Assembly: GCA_020635355.1 (NCBI GenBank)
Contig: JACJZW010000013.1
Location: 20,944-84,943, forward strand
Origin: Flavobacteriales bacterium
Lineage (GTDB): Bacteria; Bacteroidota; Bacteroidia; NS11-12g; UBA9320
DNA: 64,000 nt
Reading direction: 5' to 3'
Positions 1 through 8,960 of this stretch are shown here, piece by piece; position 1 is the stretch's first letter, and each line of letters opens with the position of its first letter. Made by a program: the position numbers and the translations under genes. The notes beneath the pieces are model-generated. The model saw only the letters and a list, made by a program, of their open reading frames with translations, was not told the origin of the DNA and did no database searches.

Positions 1-1306
1 CGTACCGTGGATACCGAAGTTGAAAATCATACAACGTGGTTGAATCGGTTATAAATCGGACCCGTGATGGTTCCACCACGGCTTCAGATCGACTGATGTA
101 CCCCAATTGTTCCGCGGCTTGTAAGGCATAAAAAACATCCAGCGGGTTGTAATCGAATTTCTTACAGAAATCCGGTAAATCCAGATCGTATTGATGTCCT
201 TCACCACTGTGAATGGCAATGCCCAGGTAATTACTCATGGCCTCGTAAATTTCATTCACCCGATCCAAACGTGGATGTTGGGTTGCCACGTTGAGTTCAC
301 CTTTTGAACGATCCGACGGACCAATCACCAATTCACATACTGATCGCTGCCCGTCTCTTCCCGCCCGGCCGGCCTCCTGGTAATACGCTTCCAAACTGTT
401 GGGCGGCCCCCAATGAGCCACAAATCGAACGTCGGGTTTATCCACTCCCATCCCGAAGGCATTGGTACAGGTGAGTACCCGAATACGATTGGAAATCCAA
501 TCCAGTTGTCGCTGGTTGCGCACCTCGGCCGGAAGTCCGGCATGATAAAACGAGCAATCAACTCCTTCATCCCGAAGCCACATACACAGCTTTTCACATG
601 CACTTCGTGTGGGCGCATAAATCAAACCGGATCCTGCCACCTGTAAACACAGATCCAGAATCACACCGCGGGTGTCATCGGTTTCCCGAACCCGATAGAT
701 GAGATTGTTACGGGCAAATGTGGTGCGAAACACCTGAGCATCCAACATGCGCAATTGTTCCAGCACGTCGTCCTGCACCTGAGGTGTTGCCGATGCAGTT
801 AAGGCAATGACGTTCAGGTTGGGCAATTGTTCACGCAACGAACCTATCTCCCGGTAAGCCGGGCGGAAATCATGCCCCCATTGCGAAATACAATGGGCTT
901 CATCAATGGCTAAAAAGCTCAGATTGAGGTAGGGAAGGTGATCCTTGAAGGTTTGACTTAACAGGCGCTCCGGTGAGGTATAGGCCAATTTATATTTCCC
1001 ATTTCGGATGTTTTCATACTCGCGCTTCAACTCAGTCTTAGACATGCCCGAATGCAGGTAAATGGCCGAAATCCCTCGATTCTTAAGATTTTCGACTTGG
1101 TCGTGCATCAGGGCAACGAGGGGCGAGATCACCAAACAGCATCCCGTTTTCATGAGTGCCGGCACCTGATAACAGATGGACTTCCCCCCACCTGTAGGCA
1201 TCATCACCAGGACATCCTGTCCGTTCAGAACAGACTGAATGATCTCCTCCTGAGGAGGACGAAAGGAATCAAATCCCCAATATTTCTTAAGATAGGAAGT
1301 AGGCAC
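1..1306 (-). CDS. recQ: RecQ-family ATP-dependent DNA helicase (3' end outside window)
   Basis: Superfamily 2 DNA helicase that unwinds DNA 3' to 5' in repair and recombination. Reading the minus strand from 1306, the N-terminus has a RecQ motif 0 (FRPPQEEII), a Walker A motif (MPTGGGKSICYQ), a DEAH box (DEAHCISQWGHDFRPAYR) and motif VI (YYQEAGRAGRDGQRS). About 435 residues are visible; the C-terminus lies beyond base 1. After motif VI the visible sequence continues about 110 residues without the four-cysteine zinc cluster of E. coli-type RecQ, as in the shorter RecQ paralogues of Bacteroidota. The start is set as GTG at 1306: an in-frame TAA lies a little upstream, there is no ATG between them, and a TATTTTCG promoter-like box lies 9 bases before the GTG. 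Family assignment is firm; the subtype is inferred. Confidence 0.93.
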   Translation of the reverse strand, partial: MPTSYLKKYWGFDSFRPPQEEIIQSVLNGQDVLVMMPTGGGKSICYQVPALMKTGCCLVISPLVALMHDQVENLKNRGISAIYLHSGMSKTELKREYENIRNGKYKLAYTSPERLLSQTFKDHLPYLNLSFLAIDEAHCISQWGHDFRPAYREIGSLREQLPNLNVIALTASATPQVQDDVLEQLRMLDAQVFRTTFARNNLIYRVRETDDTRGVILDLCLQVAGSGLIYAPTRSACEKLCMWLRDEGVDCSFYHAGLPAEVRNQRQLDWISNRIRVLTCTNAFGMGVDKPDVRFVAHWGPPNSLEAYYQEAGRAGRDGQRSVCELVIGPSDRSKGELNVATQHPRLDRVNEIYEAMSNYLGIAIHSGEGHQYDLDLPDFCKKFDYNPLDVFYALQAAEQLGYISRSEAVVEPSRVRFITDSTTLYDFQLRYPRY

Positions 1307-1357
1307 TGCTTCTTGCGAAAATAGAAGGCAGCGCGGTTTGTCGCACGAAAATCTTAC

Positions 1358-4300
1358 TTACCGTACTACGTGAAGTAGGCCATTCACATTTTGGAATTCC
1401 CCATTTTCCGTTGCTATGAACCGCATACGATACAGATACACTCCTTCCGGAACCGGGTTACCGTTGTACGTACCGTCCCAGCCTACATTGACGTCATGCG
1501 TACCAAATAGGCGTTCTCCCCACCGGTTGAAGATCTCGAGTTCATAGTTCTCAAAGTTGACGAGGGTTGGTTTAAACACCTCGTTGAGACCATCACCATT
1601 TGGTGTAAACGAAGATGGAATGAACTGGTAGCTAATGCATCCACTTCCAATTTCAAATTCGTCCGTTCCTTCACAACCATCGGCATTGGTCACAGTGACC
1701 CGATAAATGGTTTGTTCCGTAGCTTGAATGGTTTGAGTGATCTCACCTGTTGGCTCCCATGAATAGGACATTCCCGGATTTCCGGCATCCAACATCAAGG
1801 AGAAATTGCCACACAGAATTGTATCAATACCCAGATTCACAATGGGGTAGGCCGACACGCGAACATCCAGCGTGTCGTTATCAGATCCGCAATAGTTGGT
1901 TACATCAACCCAATATTTGCCAGCTGATGAAATGGTGATGCGGTCCAATCCTGACCCATCATTCCAGCTATATACTTCTTCATTATCGGCTCGTCCGGCA
2001 ACCAACTCAAATGGAGTAACGGCTCCACAGAACACGCGCTCAGCACCAAACTCGAAGGCCGGTTTCTGAAGCAATTTGTACACCACAGCATCCGTTGCCA
2101 AACCACATCGGTTTTCAATGGTCACACTGTAGGTTCCTGCAGAGGTAGCCTGATAAACCGGTGCGTTAGAGCCATCTTGCCAGAGATAGGTCATTTCCGG
2201 ATCGCTATCGGTGGCATCCAGTTTTACATTCATACTGCCACAATACGTCGAATCATTTGGCAGCTTGATGGTAGGTTTATAGTTCAGGAATACATGGAAA
2301 ACGGACGAATCGGAACCGCATTTATTGCTGGTTACTCCGGTAAGAACACCAGGCGAGGAGAGGTTAATGGAATTCGTGGTTTGACCGCTTGACCAGGCGT
2401 ATGTTTCCTCATTGTCCGACTTACCGATTTTGACCGAACCGGTAATGACGTCACAGAAGTACAGACTGTCATTCAACCCTTCCTTCGGCGTTTCGATCAA
2501 ACCAATGGAAACGGTATCGGAATCAGCGCCACATTTATTGGTTACCGTCATTCGGATATCCTGAGGTCCGTAGGCAATAAACACCGTTCCATCAGAAACC
2601 TTTGTTCCATCACTCAACCGCACCCATTCATAGGATTCCCCGTTCTCTCCTTGTCCTGCTTGCATCGCGTAGATGATGTTATCACAGAACACCGAGTCTT
2701 GCGGAAGTACCGCAACCGGGAAGGTGTATTTATCCAGAGAAACAGCATCACTATCGGAACCACAGAAGTTCGTCACCACAGCATAGTAGGTGCCGGTATC
2801 CCGGACCAAGGTGGTTTGAACGCTGTCGCCATTGCTCCAACGATAGGTGGCCTCGTTACCTGCATTTTCAGCGTCTAGTGTCACATGAACACTGTCGCAC
2901 CCAATCTGATCCCCTCCGAGATCAACAATAGGCGTGGTGAGCAATTTAAAGTTTATGGTGTCTGTCTTCGTCCCACAGTTGGGTGTGGAAATATCGACCC
3001 AATACTTACCAGGAGCCGTTACGCTACGTGTTTGTGTAGTAGCACCGTTGTCCCAGATATAGCTTCGATATATCGTATCGTTTTTGGCGTCCAGCGTGAG
3101 CGTTGGAAAATTATCACAATACGTAGTATCATTCCCAAAGACCGGGACCTTGGGCGAATGCTCCAATTCAATGGTGATGGTGTCTCTCACCGTATCACAG
3201 CCATACGTGGCCTGTACCCAAATGGTTCCGGAGTCCTTGACGATGTTGTAACGATCCTTCCACCCATCGGACCAGAGGAAATCCGCTCCCTGATTTTTGG
3301 CATCCAGAATTTCAAAAACGTTATCGCACTCCACAAGGGTATCGTCCAACGAGAGCGCAATTGACTCGGTAAACAAGGTATCGCGGAACTTGGTTACAAA
3401 ACCGGACCACCAGGATCCCGTACTGGATTTATTCTCTTTATAAACTCCTTTAGTTGTTGGGAAGTCGCCTGAATAGCTATTTCCCGCAAAAAGGATGTAG
3501 GTCACACACCCTACTCGTTTGGCGCGAATACCGCCCGGGTACTCTCCACCACTTCCACCGAAATAAGTACCATACATCAGGTTGCTACCGGTGTAGGAAA
3601 GTTTGGTGATGGTTAGCTTTCCATAGTAAGATGAGCCATTGTTACTCGATTGCAGGGCATCACTGGTTACCGGGAAGTTGGCTGATTTGGACGTAGCCGA
3701 TATAATCGCTTCCTCCTTCACATTCGCGGTGATGGACATGTTGTCAAACCACCAGTTGTAGGGAGAATAGGCGTCATCCGCACTACCGCCCAGATAGGTG
3801 CTGTATCGGAAGTTGGTACCGGAACTGATCATTTTCACCACAACGAGATCGTATCCGCCCGCATTGCTCTTTTGAAAAGCCGTAGATGACACGGGGAAAT
3901 TCGAAGAATTGGAGTTCCCTACGATGTAAGGTTCTCCGGATTCATTGGCATAAATTCCCTCAAAGGATTCATCGCCCGTTCCACCCATCAGTTTACCAAA
4001 GTCCATGGCGTTGCCGTTGCTCTTAAACTTCACGACAAATCCATCGGTATTTCCTTTAATGTATTTGTTGAACACGGTTGAACCCGGTGTAGTTGGAAAG
4101 TTCCCGGAGGAAGTTGATCCCACCACATAGATTTCTCCCCCCGGCGCCACGTACAAGTCGTGCGCCACATCGTTTTTAGATCCGCCGATGTAGGTAGAAA
4201 ATACCAACGCCGATCCATCTGCCTTTAGGCAGGTTAAAAACCCATCCCCGGAGTTATACCAGTAGTAACCGGTTCCCGTTGATGACCCACCGTATTGCGA

Positions 4301-5677
4301 TTGAAAACAACCGGTGGTCGTAGGAAAGTCCTCCGCCATGGTATTACCCACCAAATACACATTGCCATTATCGGCAAGTTGCATACCCCGGATCCAGTCA
4401 ATGGCCCAGGTGGTGGTATACGATCGTCCGGATAGGTAGGTTGAATAAATCAACGAATTTCCGGTTTCATTAAATTTAGTAACGAAGCCTTGATAACAAT
4501 AGCCACCGGAACAACTTCTTCCTGTTTCGTCGTATGCTCCGCTTGTTGTTGGATAACCGGCACCATACGTTAAACCGGAAATCACCGCGTGGTGCGATGA
4601 GTTCACCGAAATGTTCATGGCATATTCCCAGTTGGTTCCCCCGATGAACGTAAAGTAACGCAGACTGTCGCCATCCGGCGTAATCTTACACACAAAGGCA
4701 TCGTAGTAATAAGTTGTGGTGGAACCACTTCCGTAGGTGGTATCATAACCGCCAAGCTGACTCACAAAGGTTTGCCCGGTTGTCATACCCGTGATGTAGA
4801 CAAAGTCTTCATCATCAATATCAATGTCCAACACGTAATTCCATCCGGACCAGGAAGTACCCACGGGCTCACCGTAGAAGTACGTACTCCAATCCACATA
4901 GATCGGGTCAATGATCAATGGTTGGGTAGCATCATACGCACCCACGATTTCAAATCCAATTTCTGAATCCGAGGTTTGAATGTACCGAACGGAAACTTCC
5001 TGTTGTTTCCCGTTGATGATCTGATAGCTGTAAGGTGCATCCTCAACAAACACGCCCCAATCGGTTTGCAGTTGCATGCTTCCGTTTGACATGAGGTGGA
5101 TGGCATTGATTCCGGCATAGTTCATCCGAATGGCGTTCACATCTGCCCCGGGATTAAGAATAAAGTCGTATTTCAAGGCACCGTTATCGGCACTGTAGAA
5201 TTTCAAATCGGTTTGAGGATAGATCTGACGGTACGTCAATTCGCGGTATTCCTGTAGCTCCACCGCTTTCTTAGCATTGGGGCCGAAGTAATTGATGTTT
5301 CGGCTTATGCGTTCCTCCGGAAGGAGGCCGGCGCTTGCAGCTCCCTCAAACGACAGACTCCAGTTCAAATAGGAAGCCGTCATCTCGAATGGGTCCTCCG
5401 GATTACCCGTCAGTTTTTGATTCCGGATGAGGGAGAACATCACCTTATCGGAATAAAACCGGGCAGAGGCATTGGTTCCCTCCGACACAAACAAAATATC
5501 GTTGGCGTATTGGCCGTGATTTTGTCGGAAAGCTTGCTTTTCTCCGGTCAGAAGGGAGTTGAGTTGTTGCTGGTACTTTTCAGTTTGCTCTTTGCTTGTT
5601 TTAGCAGACGCACAAAGTGCTGTGAACCCCAGTAAAAAAGCCAAAAGTCTTGTTGGTATTACAAGTCGCATGATCAA
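1358..5677 (-). CDS. T9SS type B secreted protein: propeller repeats plus eight Ig-like repeats
   Basis: A 1439-residue secreted surface protein. Residues 1-25 form a signal peptide ending near CASAKT. Residues about 28-260 resemble the N-terminal domain found on Bacteroidota SBBP proteins (HGQYANDILFVSEG, INYFGPN). Residues about 260-770 hold SBBP-type beta-propeller repeats with recurring YSTYLGGSADD and FPTT motifs. Residues about 775-1335 hold eight Ig/PKD-like repeats of roughly 70-80 residues, each opening with a cysteine motif (VECDN, TYCDN, IGCDS, VFCDN, YFCDV, TYCGS, VFCGA, ILCGN) and most closing near CGSDSD. The last 95 residues (SSFTPNGDGLNEVF, FNRWGERLF, GVYLYRM) are the gliding-motility-associated C-terminal domain that directs T9SS export and surface anchoring. 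An adhesin or polymer-binding role is only a guess. It stands alone, divergent from the next gene. Confidence 0.9.
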   Translation of the reverse strand: MIMRLVIPTRLLAFLLGFTALCASAKTSKEQTEKYQQQLNSLLTGEKQAFRQNHGQYANDILFVSEGTNASARFYSDKVMFSLIRNQKLTGNPEDPFEMTASYLNWSLSFEGAASAGLLPEERISRNINYFGPNAKKAVELQEYRELTYRQIYPQTDLKFYSADNGALKYDFILNPGADVNAIRMNYAGINAIHLMSNGSMQLQTDWGVFVEDAPYSYQIINGKQQEVSVRYIQTSDSEIGFEIVGAYDATQPLIIDPIYVDWSTYFYGEPVGTSWSGWNYVLDIDIDDEDFVYITGMTTGQTFVSQLGGYDTTYGSGSTTTYYYDAFVCKITPDGDSLRYFTFIGGTNWEYAMNISVNSSHHAVISGLTYGAGYPTTSGAYDETGRSCSGGYCYQGFVTKFNETGNSLIYSTYLSGRSYTTTWAIDWIRGMQLADNGNVYLVGNTMAEDFPTTTGCFQSQYGGSSTGTGYYWYNSGDGFLTCLKADGSALVFSTYIGGSKNDVAHDLYVAPGGEIYVVGSTSSGNFPTTPGSTVFNKYIKGNTDGFVVKFKSNGNAMDFGKLMGGTGDESFEGIYANESGEPYIVGNSNSSNFPVSSTAFQKSNAGGYDLVVVKMISSGTNFRYSTYLGGSADDAYSPYNWWFDNMSITANVKEEAIISATSKSANFPVTSDALQSSNNGSSYYGKLTITKLSYTGSNLMYGTYFGGSGGEYPGGIRAKRVGCVTYILFAGNSYSGDFPTTKGVYKENKSSTGSWWSGFVTKFRDTLFTESIALSLDDTLVECDNVFEILDAKNQGADFLWSDGWKDRYNIVKDSGTIWVQATYGCDTVRDTITIELEHSPKVPVFGNDTTYCDNFPTLTLDAKNDTIYRSYIWDNGATTQTRSVTAPGKYWVDISTPNCGTKTDTINFKLLTTPIVDLGGDQIGCDSVHVTLDAENAGNEATYRWSNGDSVQTTLVRDTGTYYAVVTNFCGSDSDAVSLDKYTFPVAVLPQDSVFCDNIIYAMQAGQGENGESYEWVRLSDGTKVSDGTVFIAYGPQDIRMTVTNKCGADSDTVSIGLIETPKEGLNDSLYFCDVITGSVKIGKSDNEETYAWSSGQTTNSINLSSPGVLTGVTSNKCGSDSSVFHVFLNYKPTIKLPNDSTYCGSMNVKLDATDSDPEMTYLWQDGSNAPVYQATSAGTYSVTIENRCGLATDAVVYKLLQKPAFEFGAERVFCGAVTPFELVAGRADNEEVYSWNDGSGLDRITISSAGKYWVDVTNYCGSDNDTLDVRVSAYPIVNLGIDTILCGNFSLMLDAGNPGMSYSWEPTGEITQTIQATEQTIYRVTVTNADGCEGTDEFEIGSGCISYQFIPSSFTPNGDGLNEVFKPTLVNFENYELEIFNRWGERLFGTHDVNVGWDGTYNGNPVPEGVYLYRMRFIATENGEFQNVNGLLHVVR

Positions 5678-5809
5678 TCGGTGGCGTGAATATATTCATT
5701 TGATCACTTACATGAAAGTATTGTTGCCTCCAAATCATATTGATGTTTAGAATTTTACGGTAAATGACGTCCATGTGAAGAAGGAGATTTTCATGTACTT
5801 TGCCCTCGC

Positions 5810-7318
5810 ATGAATCGCTACCTGCGCATAACCCTCTGGATCAGCTTTGGAACTGTTCTTTTGTTTTCCTATTCCGGGTTGCCCGATTTGCGTCCTCAAG
5901 GCATGCACAGCTGGGCACAGGCCGATCGATATGCACTGGCATTGCGGTATATTGATCAGGTCAATTTTTTTAAGCCCGCCACCCTCAATCTGATGAGTGA
6001 AAACGGTCGGGTTGGAGTAGAATTCCCGCTCCTCCCCTACGTTGCCGCAAGAATCTCAACCTTCACCGGAACGGACACCTTGCCCGTTGTGATGCGACTC
6101 TTGAATTTACTGTTGTTGCTGGGGGGATTCCTGTTCTTCATCCGATCCATCGATGCGCAAAGTCTACTAAAGCTTCCGGCTTTTTTTATGCTTTGGCTCA
6201 CGCCGATTTTATTTTTTTACAGTTTCGGCTTTTTGCCGGATACAACAGGGCTGGCTTTCCTGCTCATCAGCTTTGGCCATCTGTTTCGCTATCAACGAGA
6301 CGATGGTTCATGGTTCTGGGCGATGGTGTTCGGTGCATTGGCCACCCTCATTAAAACCAGCTGTGGGGTGTATTTCATCGCGCTTTCAGCCTCTTTAATC
6401 ATTCATAGGTTTAGGAAAAGCGGATGGCGATCTAGCCTCTTACCCACCGCCATCTTTTTCATTGCCAGTCTGATTATTGTAGGGTACGACTATTACTTCT
6501 TCTACCGCGTAAACAGACTGTACTGGGCCGTAATCTTCATGTCGGAGAGTCAGCCCATCCAAACGATGGCCCAATTTGACGAAGTGAGGAAGTCCCTGTT
6601 CTTCTGGTTTGGGCAATGGATCACGGTGCCAACGGTGGTGATGCTGATAACCTTCTCCACCATACGAATACGTTCACGTCGTCAACTAACCAGCACTCCG
6701 GTTGCGCTCACGGCCGTATTCTCTATTCTTGGTGTGGCGGGTTTTACAGTACTCATGGGCCGACAATTTGTGAACCACGACTATTACTTCATTGCCGTGT
6801 TTATTCCATTCCTGTTTTTACTGCTTGGCCTCTTCCTAAATGGCATGGATAACCGGTTAAATCAACTAAAATCATGGGTTAAATATGGGGTAATGACCCT
6901 TGGCTTTCTGGCATTTGCCGCTTCTGCCGTGTTTGGCTGGCGCCAATTTCGGGACCGTTCACAAGAAGTGTTTGTTTGGCGAAACCGGCCCATCCTGAAC
7001 GAAACCAATTGGATGGCCAACGGAGATGAAGCCCTAACATCACTCGGTATTTCACCTGATGCTCGAATCTTTGTGTGCTATGTTTTCGCACCCAACACCT
7101 CATTGATTTATTTCAACCGGCAGGGACGAATCTTCAATCATGAAGAAATGACCCGTGAACCGGAAAACATCGAGTACTGGCTCCAACGCATTGATCCACA
7201 ATACGTCATTGTACCAGCGAAGTGGAATCCACATCTACACCGGGACCAACCGGATTTTGAACGTGAGTTGATCTTCTTTGGGGAAACAGAAACCTTCCTT
7301 GTCTATACGAGAAAATGA
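5810..7318 (+). CDS. multi-pass membrane protein, probable GT-C glycosyltransferase
   Basis: A 502-residue integral membrane protein with about ten hydrophobic helices. It has the layout of GT-C enzymes (GT39/ArnT/PMT type): a short N-terminal helix, then an extracytoplasmic loop with acidic and aromatic residues (HSWAQADRYALALRYIDQ, about residues 33-50), then tightly packed helices and a soluble C-terminal part from about residue 385. Such enzymes use a polyprenyl-phosphate sugar to glycosylate a lipid or protein on the outer face of the membrane. No acceptor can be inferred. It is monocistronic, read away from the T9SS gene on its left, and followed by heptamer repeats. The fold-level call is moderately sure; the activity is inference. 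Confidence 0.6.
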   Translation: MNRYLRITLWISFGTVLLFSYSGLPDLRPQGMHSWAQADRYALALRYIDQVNFFKPATLNLMSENGRVGVEFPLLPYVAARISTFTGTDTLPVVMRLLNLLLLLGGFLFFIRSIDAQSLLKLPAFFMLWLTPILFFYSFGFLPDTTGLAFLLISFGHLFRYQRDDGSWFWAMVFGALATLIKTSCGVYFIALSASLIIHRFRKSGWRSSLLPTAIFFIASLIIVGYDYYFFYRVNRLYWAVIFMSESQPIQTMAQFDEVRKSLFFWFGQWITVPTVVMLITFSTIRIRSRRQLTSTPVALTAVFSILGVAGFTVLMGRQFVNHDYYFIAVFIPFLFLLLGLFLNGMDNRLNQLKSWVKYGVMTLGFLAFAASAVFGWRQFRDRSQEVFVWRNRPILNETNWMANGDEALTSLGISPDARIFVCYVFAPNTSLIYFNRQGRIFNHEEMTREPENIEYWLQRIDPQYVIVPAKWNPHLHRDQPDFERELIFFGETETFLVYTRK

Positions 7319-7320
7319 CC

Positions 7321-7383
7321 GGATTTGGGATTCGGGATGCGGGATGCGGAATTCGGGATGCGGGATTCGGGATTCGGAATAAG
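7321..7383 (+). repeat. heptamer array A (GGATKCG), nine units
   Basis: Nine consecutive 7-bp units in unbroken register start three bases after the stop codon at 7318. The units are ggatttg, ggattcg, ggatgcg, ggatgcg, gaattcg, ggatgcg, ggattcg, ggattcg and gaataag. Six runs of GGG lie on the plus strand. The same unit recurs at 7460, 15315, 15623, 18938, 20428, 23248 and 40319. Open frames through the array are a by-product of the 7-bp period. Confidence 0.9.
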
Positions 7384-7579
7384 GGCGTTGATCCTAATTC
7401 TCTATTTCTCTATTCCCCTATTCATCCGACTAACTGAGCGCATTCAACAGCCGGTTTCAAGATGCGGGATGCCGGATTCGGGATTCGGGATTCGGGATTG
7501 GGAAGAAGGGCATTGATCCTATTTCTCTAATTCTCTATTCCCCTATTCATCCGACTAACTGAGCACATTCAACAGCCGG
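7381..7579 (+). repeat. 125-bp spaced direct duplication containing heptamer array B
   Basis: Two 74-bp segments (7381-7454 and 7506-7579) are near identical and offset by exactly 125 bp. Both run from aagggc(g/a)ttgatcct to cattcaacagccgg and differ at only a few bases. Between them, 7460-7501 holds a second heptamer array of about six units (agatgcg, ggatgcc, ggattcg three times, ggattgg). The whole looks like one tandem duplication of a block made of heptamers plus a pyrimidine-rich tail. No gene is seen in this 305-base gap. Confidence 0.88.
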
Positions 7580-7623
7580 AATAGTTGTAATTTGTGCTAC
7601 GATCTATCAAACAACCACGACCA

Positions 7624-7977
7624 ATGGACATCATTCAATTCCGCGATTACTGCTTAACTAAGAAAGGTGTGACAGAATCTACACCATTTGGGGAGGACAC
7701 CTTGGTATTCAAGGTGATGGGCAAGATGTTCGCCCTGTGCAGCATGGCTGATTTCACCAGCATCAACCTGAAATGCGAACCGGAAAAAGCCGTTGAATTA
7801 CGCGAGGAATTTCCGGAGATTAAACCCGGTTTCCACATGAATAAGCGACACTGGAACACCGTGTCGGTTTTGGGTAATTTACCCGACCACTTCCTATGTG
7901 AGCTGATTGATCACAGCTATGCACAAGTGGTAGCCGGGCTACCCGCAAAAATTCGATTTGAGTTACTGACGAATTAG
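7624..7977 (+). CDS. MmcQ/YjbR family protein
   Basis: A small (117-residue) cytosolic protein of the MmcQ/YjbR family, which has a CyaY-like alpha/beta fold and is often annotated as DNA-binding although its role is unproven. Typical features are the N-terminal FRDYCLTKKGVTESTPFG, the central VFKVMGKMFALCS, LKCEPEKAVELRE, then PGFHMNKRHWNTV and a final helix with LIDHSYAQVVAGLP. The frame is open from an ATG at 7594, but 7624 (MDIIQFRDYC) matches the usual family start. It converges on the fasciclin gene; the two overlap by 4 bases at their stop codons. Confidence 0.88.
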   Translation: MDIIQFRDYCLTKKGVTESTPFGEDTLVFKVMGKMFALCSMADFTSINLKCEPEKAVELREEFPEIKPGFHMNKRHWNTVSVLGNLPDHFLCELIDHSYAQVVAGLPAKIRFELLTN

Positions 7978-8870
7978 TTCAGCAAATCCGAAATAACGTG
8001 GATTACACCATCCGTACACTGCCCGTTGGATGCTTCCATACTGGCTTTACCGTTGATGGTCAAACTCCCTCCTGACGAGGTGATGGTCATTTCGGCTCCT
8101 AGGGTGGTCAGCGTTCCAGTGAGTTGAGACTCGGACATATTACTACCCTCAATAATGGAGTTGTTGAGAATGGCTCGACGAGTGGCAGGAACCATCGCTG
8201 TTACCGTGGTATTGTTATCGTTCAGGAATTGAATAAACTTAGTTTCGCTGGTGGCAAATACCGTAGTTGTTCCGCTGGTTACCTTAGACTTAATGGTCGA
8301 TTCCAGATTCAGCGCCACTTTGTATTTATCAATATTGGGATTGATGGCCAAAGCTTGCAAAACTGTCTTTGGTTTAAGAGTTCCTTCCATTTTGTAGATC
8401 ATGCCGTTGGTAGCTTCAACCTTTTCAACATAGTTGACACCATCAAACCGGACGTTTTCACCTACCACCTGAATAAAGACACCCAATTTTTCATTGTTGG
8501 GTCCGGCAGCAGCGTTACAAGTCAGGTACTTATTGTTGGGAAAATCAGCAGGTTTCAAGGCGCCTTCAAATACGTGCATATTCACAATGTCCTCGGCATC
8601 TGCTCCGGAGAGGTCAACACCATCGGCCTGAAGCTGAAGATCGCTCACCGCCAAAATGGTAAAATTACCTCCTCCATTGAGTTTGGCTGTCCAGCCATAC
8701 TTGTCAAGTGCCGCTAACATGATACTGAATCCACCGCTTGACGAGAGATATTCATGGATGTTTTGAGTGGGTCCTGCAGGACCATCATCCCCTTTATCTC
8801 CGCACGATTGAGACGTAAAAACAAAGGCCAAAGTGGCCAGCACTACAAGTAGGTTTCGAATTGATTTCAT
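7974..8870 (-). CDS. fasciclin (FAS1) domain lipoprotein
   Basis: A 298-residue lipoprotein. The signal peptide ends in the lipobox FTSQSC with Cys23 as the lipidated residue, followed by a flexible acidic/glycine stretch (GDKGDDGPAGP). Two FAS1 domains follow, about residues 38-165 (NIHEYLSSSGGFSIMLAALD, FTILAVSD, ATNGMIYKME) and 168-298 (TVFATSETKFIQFL, final DGVIHVISDLL). FAS1 domains mediate adhesion or matrix contacts in many phyla; the ligand here is unknown. Both domains carry the usual H2-like ending, although sequence similarity between them is low. Transcribed alone. Confidence 0.88.
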   Translation of the reverse strand: MKSIRNLLVVLATLAFVFTSQSCGDKGDDGPAGPTQNIHEYLSSSGGFSIMLAALDKYGWTAKLNGGGNFTILAVSDLQLQADGVDLSGADAEDIVNMHVFEGALKPADFPNNKYLTCNAAAGPNNEKLGVFIQVVGENVRFDGVNYVEKVEATNGMIYKMEGTLKPKTVLQALAINPNIDKYKVALNLESTIKSKVTSGTTTVFATSETKFIQFLNDNNTTVTAMVPATRRAILNNSIIEGSNMSESQLTGTLTTLGAEMTITSSGGSLTINGKASMEASNGQCTDGVIHVISDLLN

Positions 8871-8960
8871 TGGTTTTGAGCGTTTTTAGCTCCGTAAAAA
8901 TATGTCAAATGTCTGAAGCCGTTTCACGACTGCCAGAAAAAATGCAGATAAACCGACATA

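Noticed and set aside
2885..3364. 159-residue plus-strand frame in the T9SS propeller gene
   Set aside because: Antisense shadow of repetitive coding sequence.
7325..7516. Protein-coding frame through the heptamer array (FGMRD-type repeats)
   Set aside because: The frame exists only because a 7-bp repeat avoids stops; it has no start context, no homology and is shared by unrelated arrays.
8124..8717. 197-residue plus-strand frame within the fasciclin gene
   Set aside because: Shadow of a well-supported lipoprotein gene on the opposite strand; no recognisable product.
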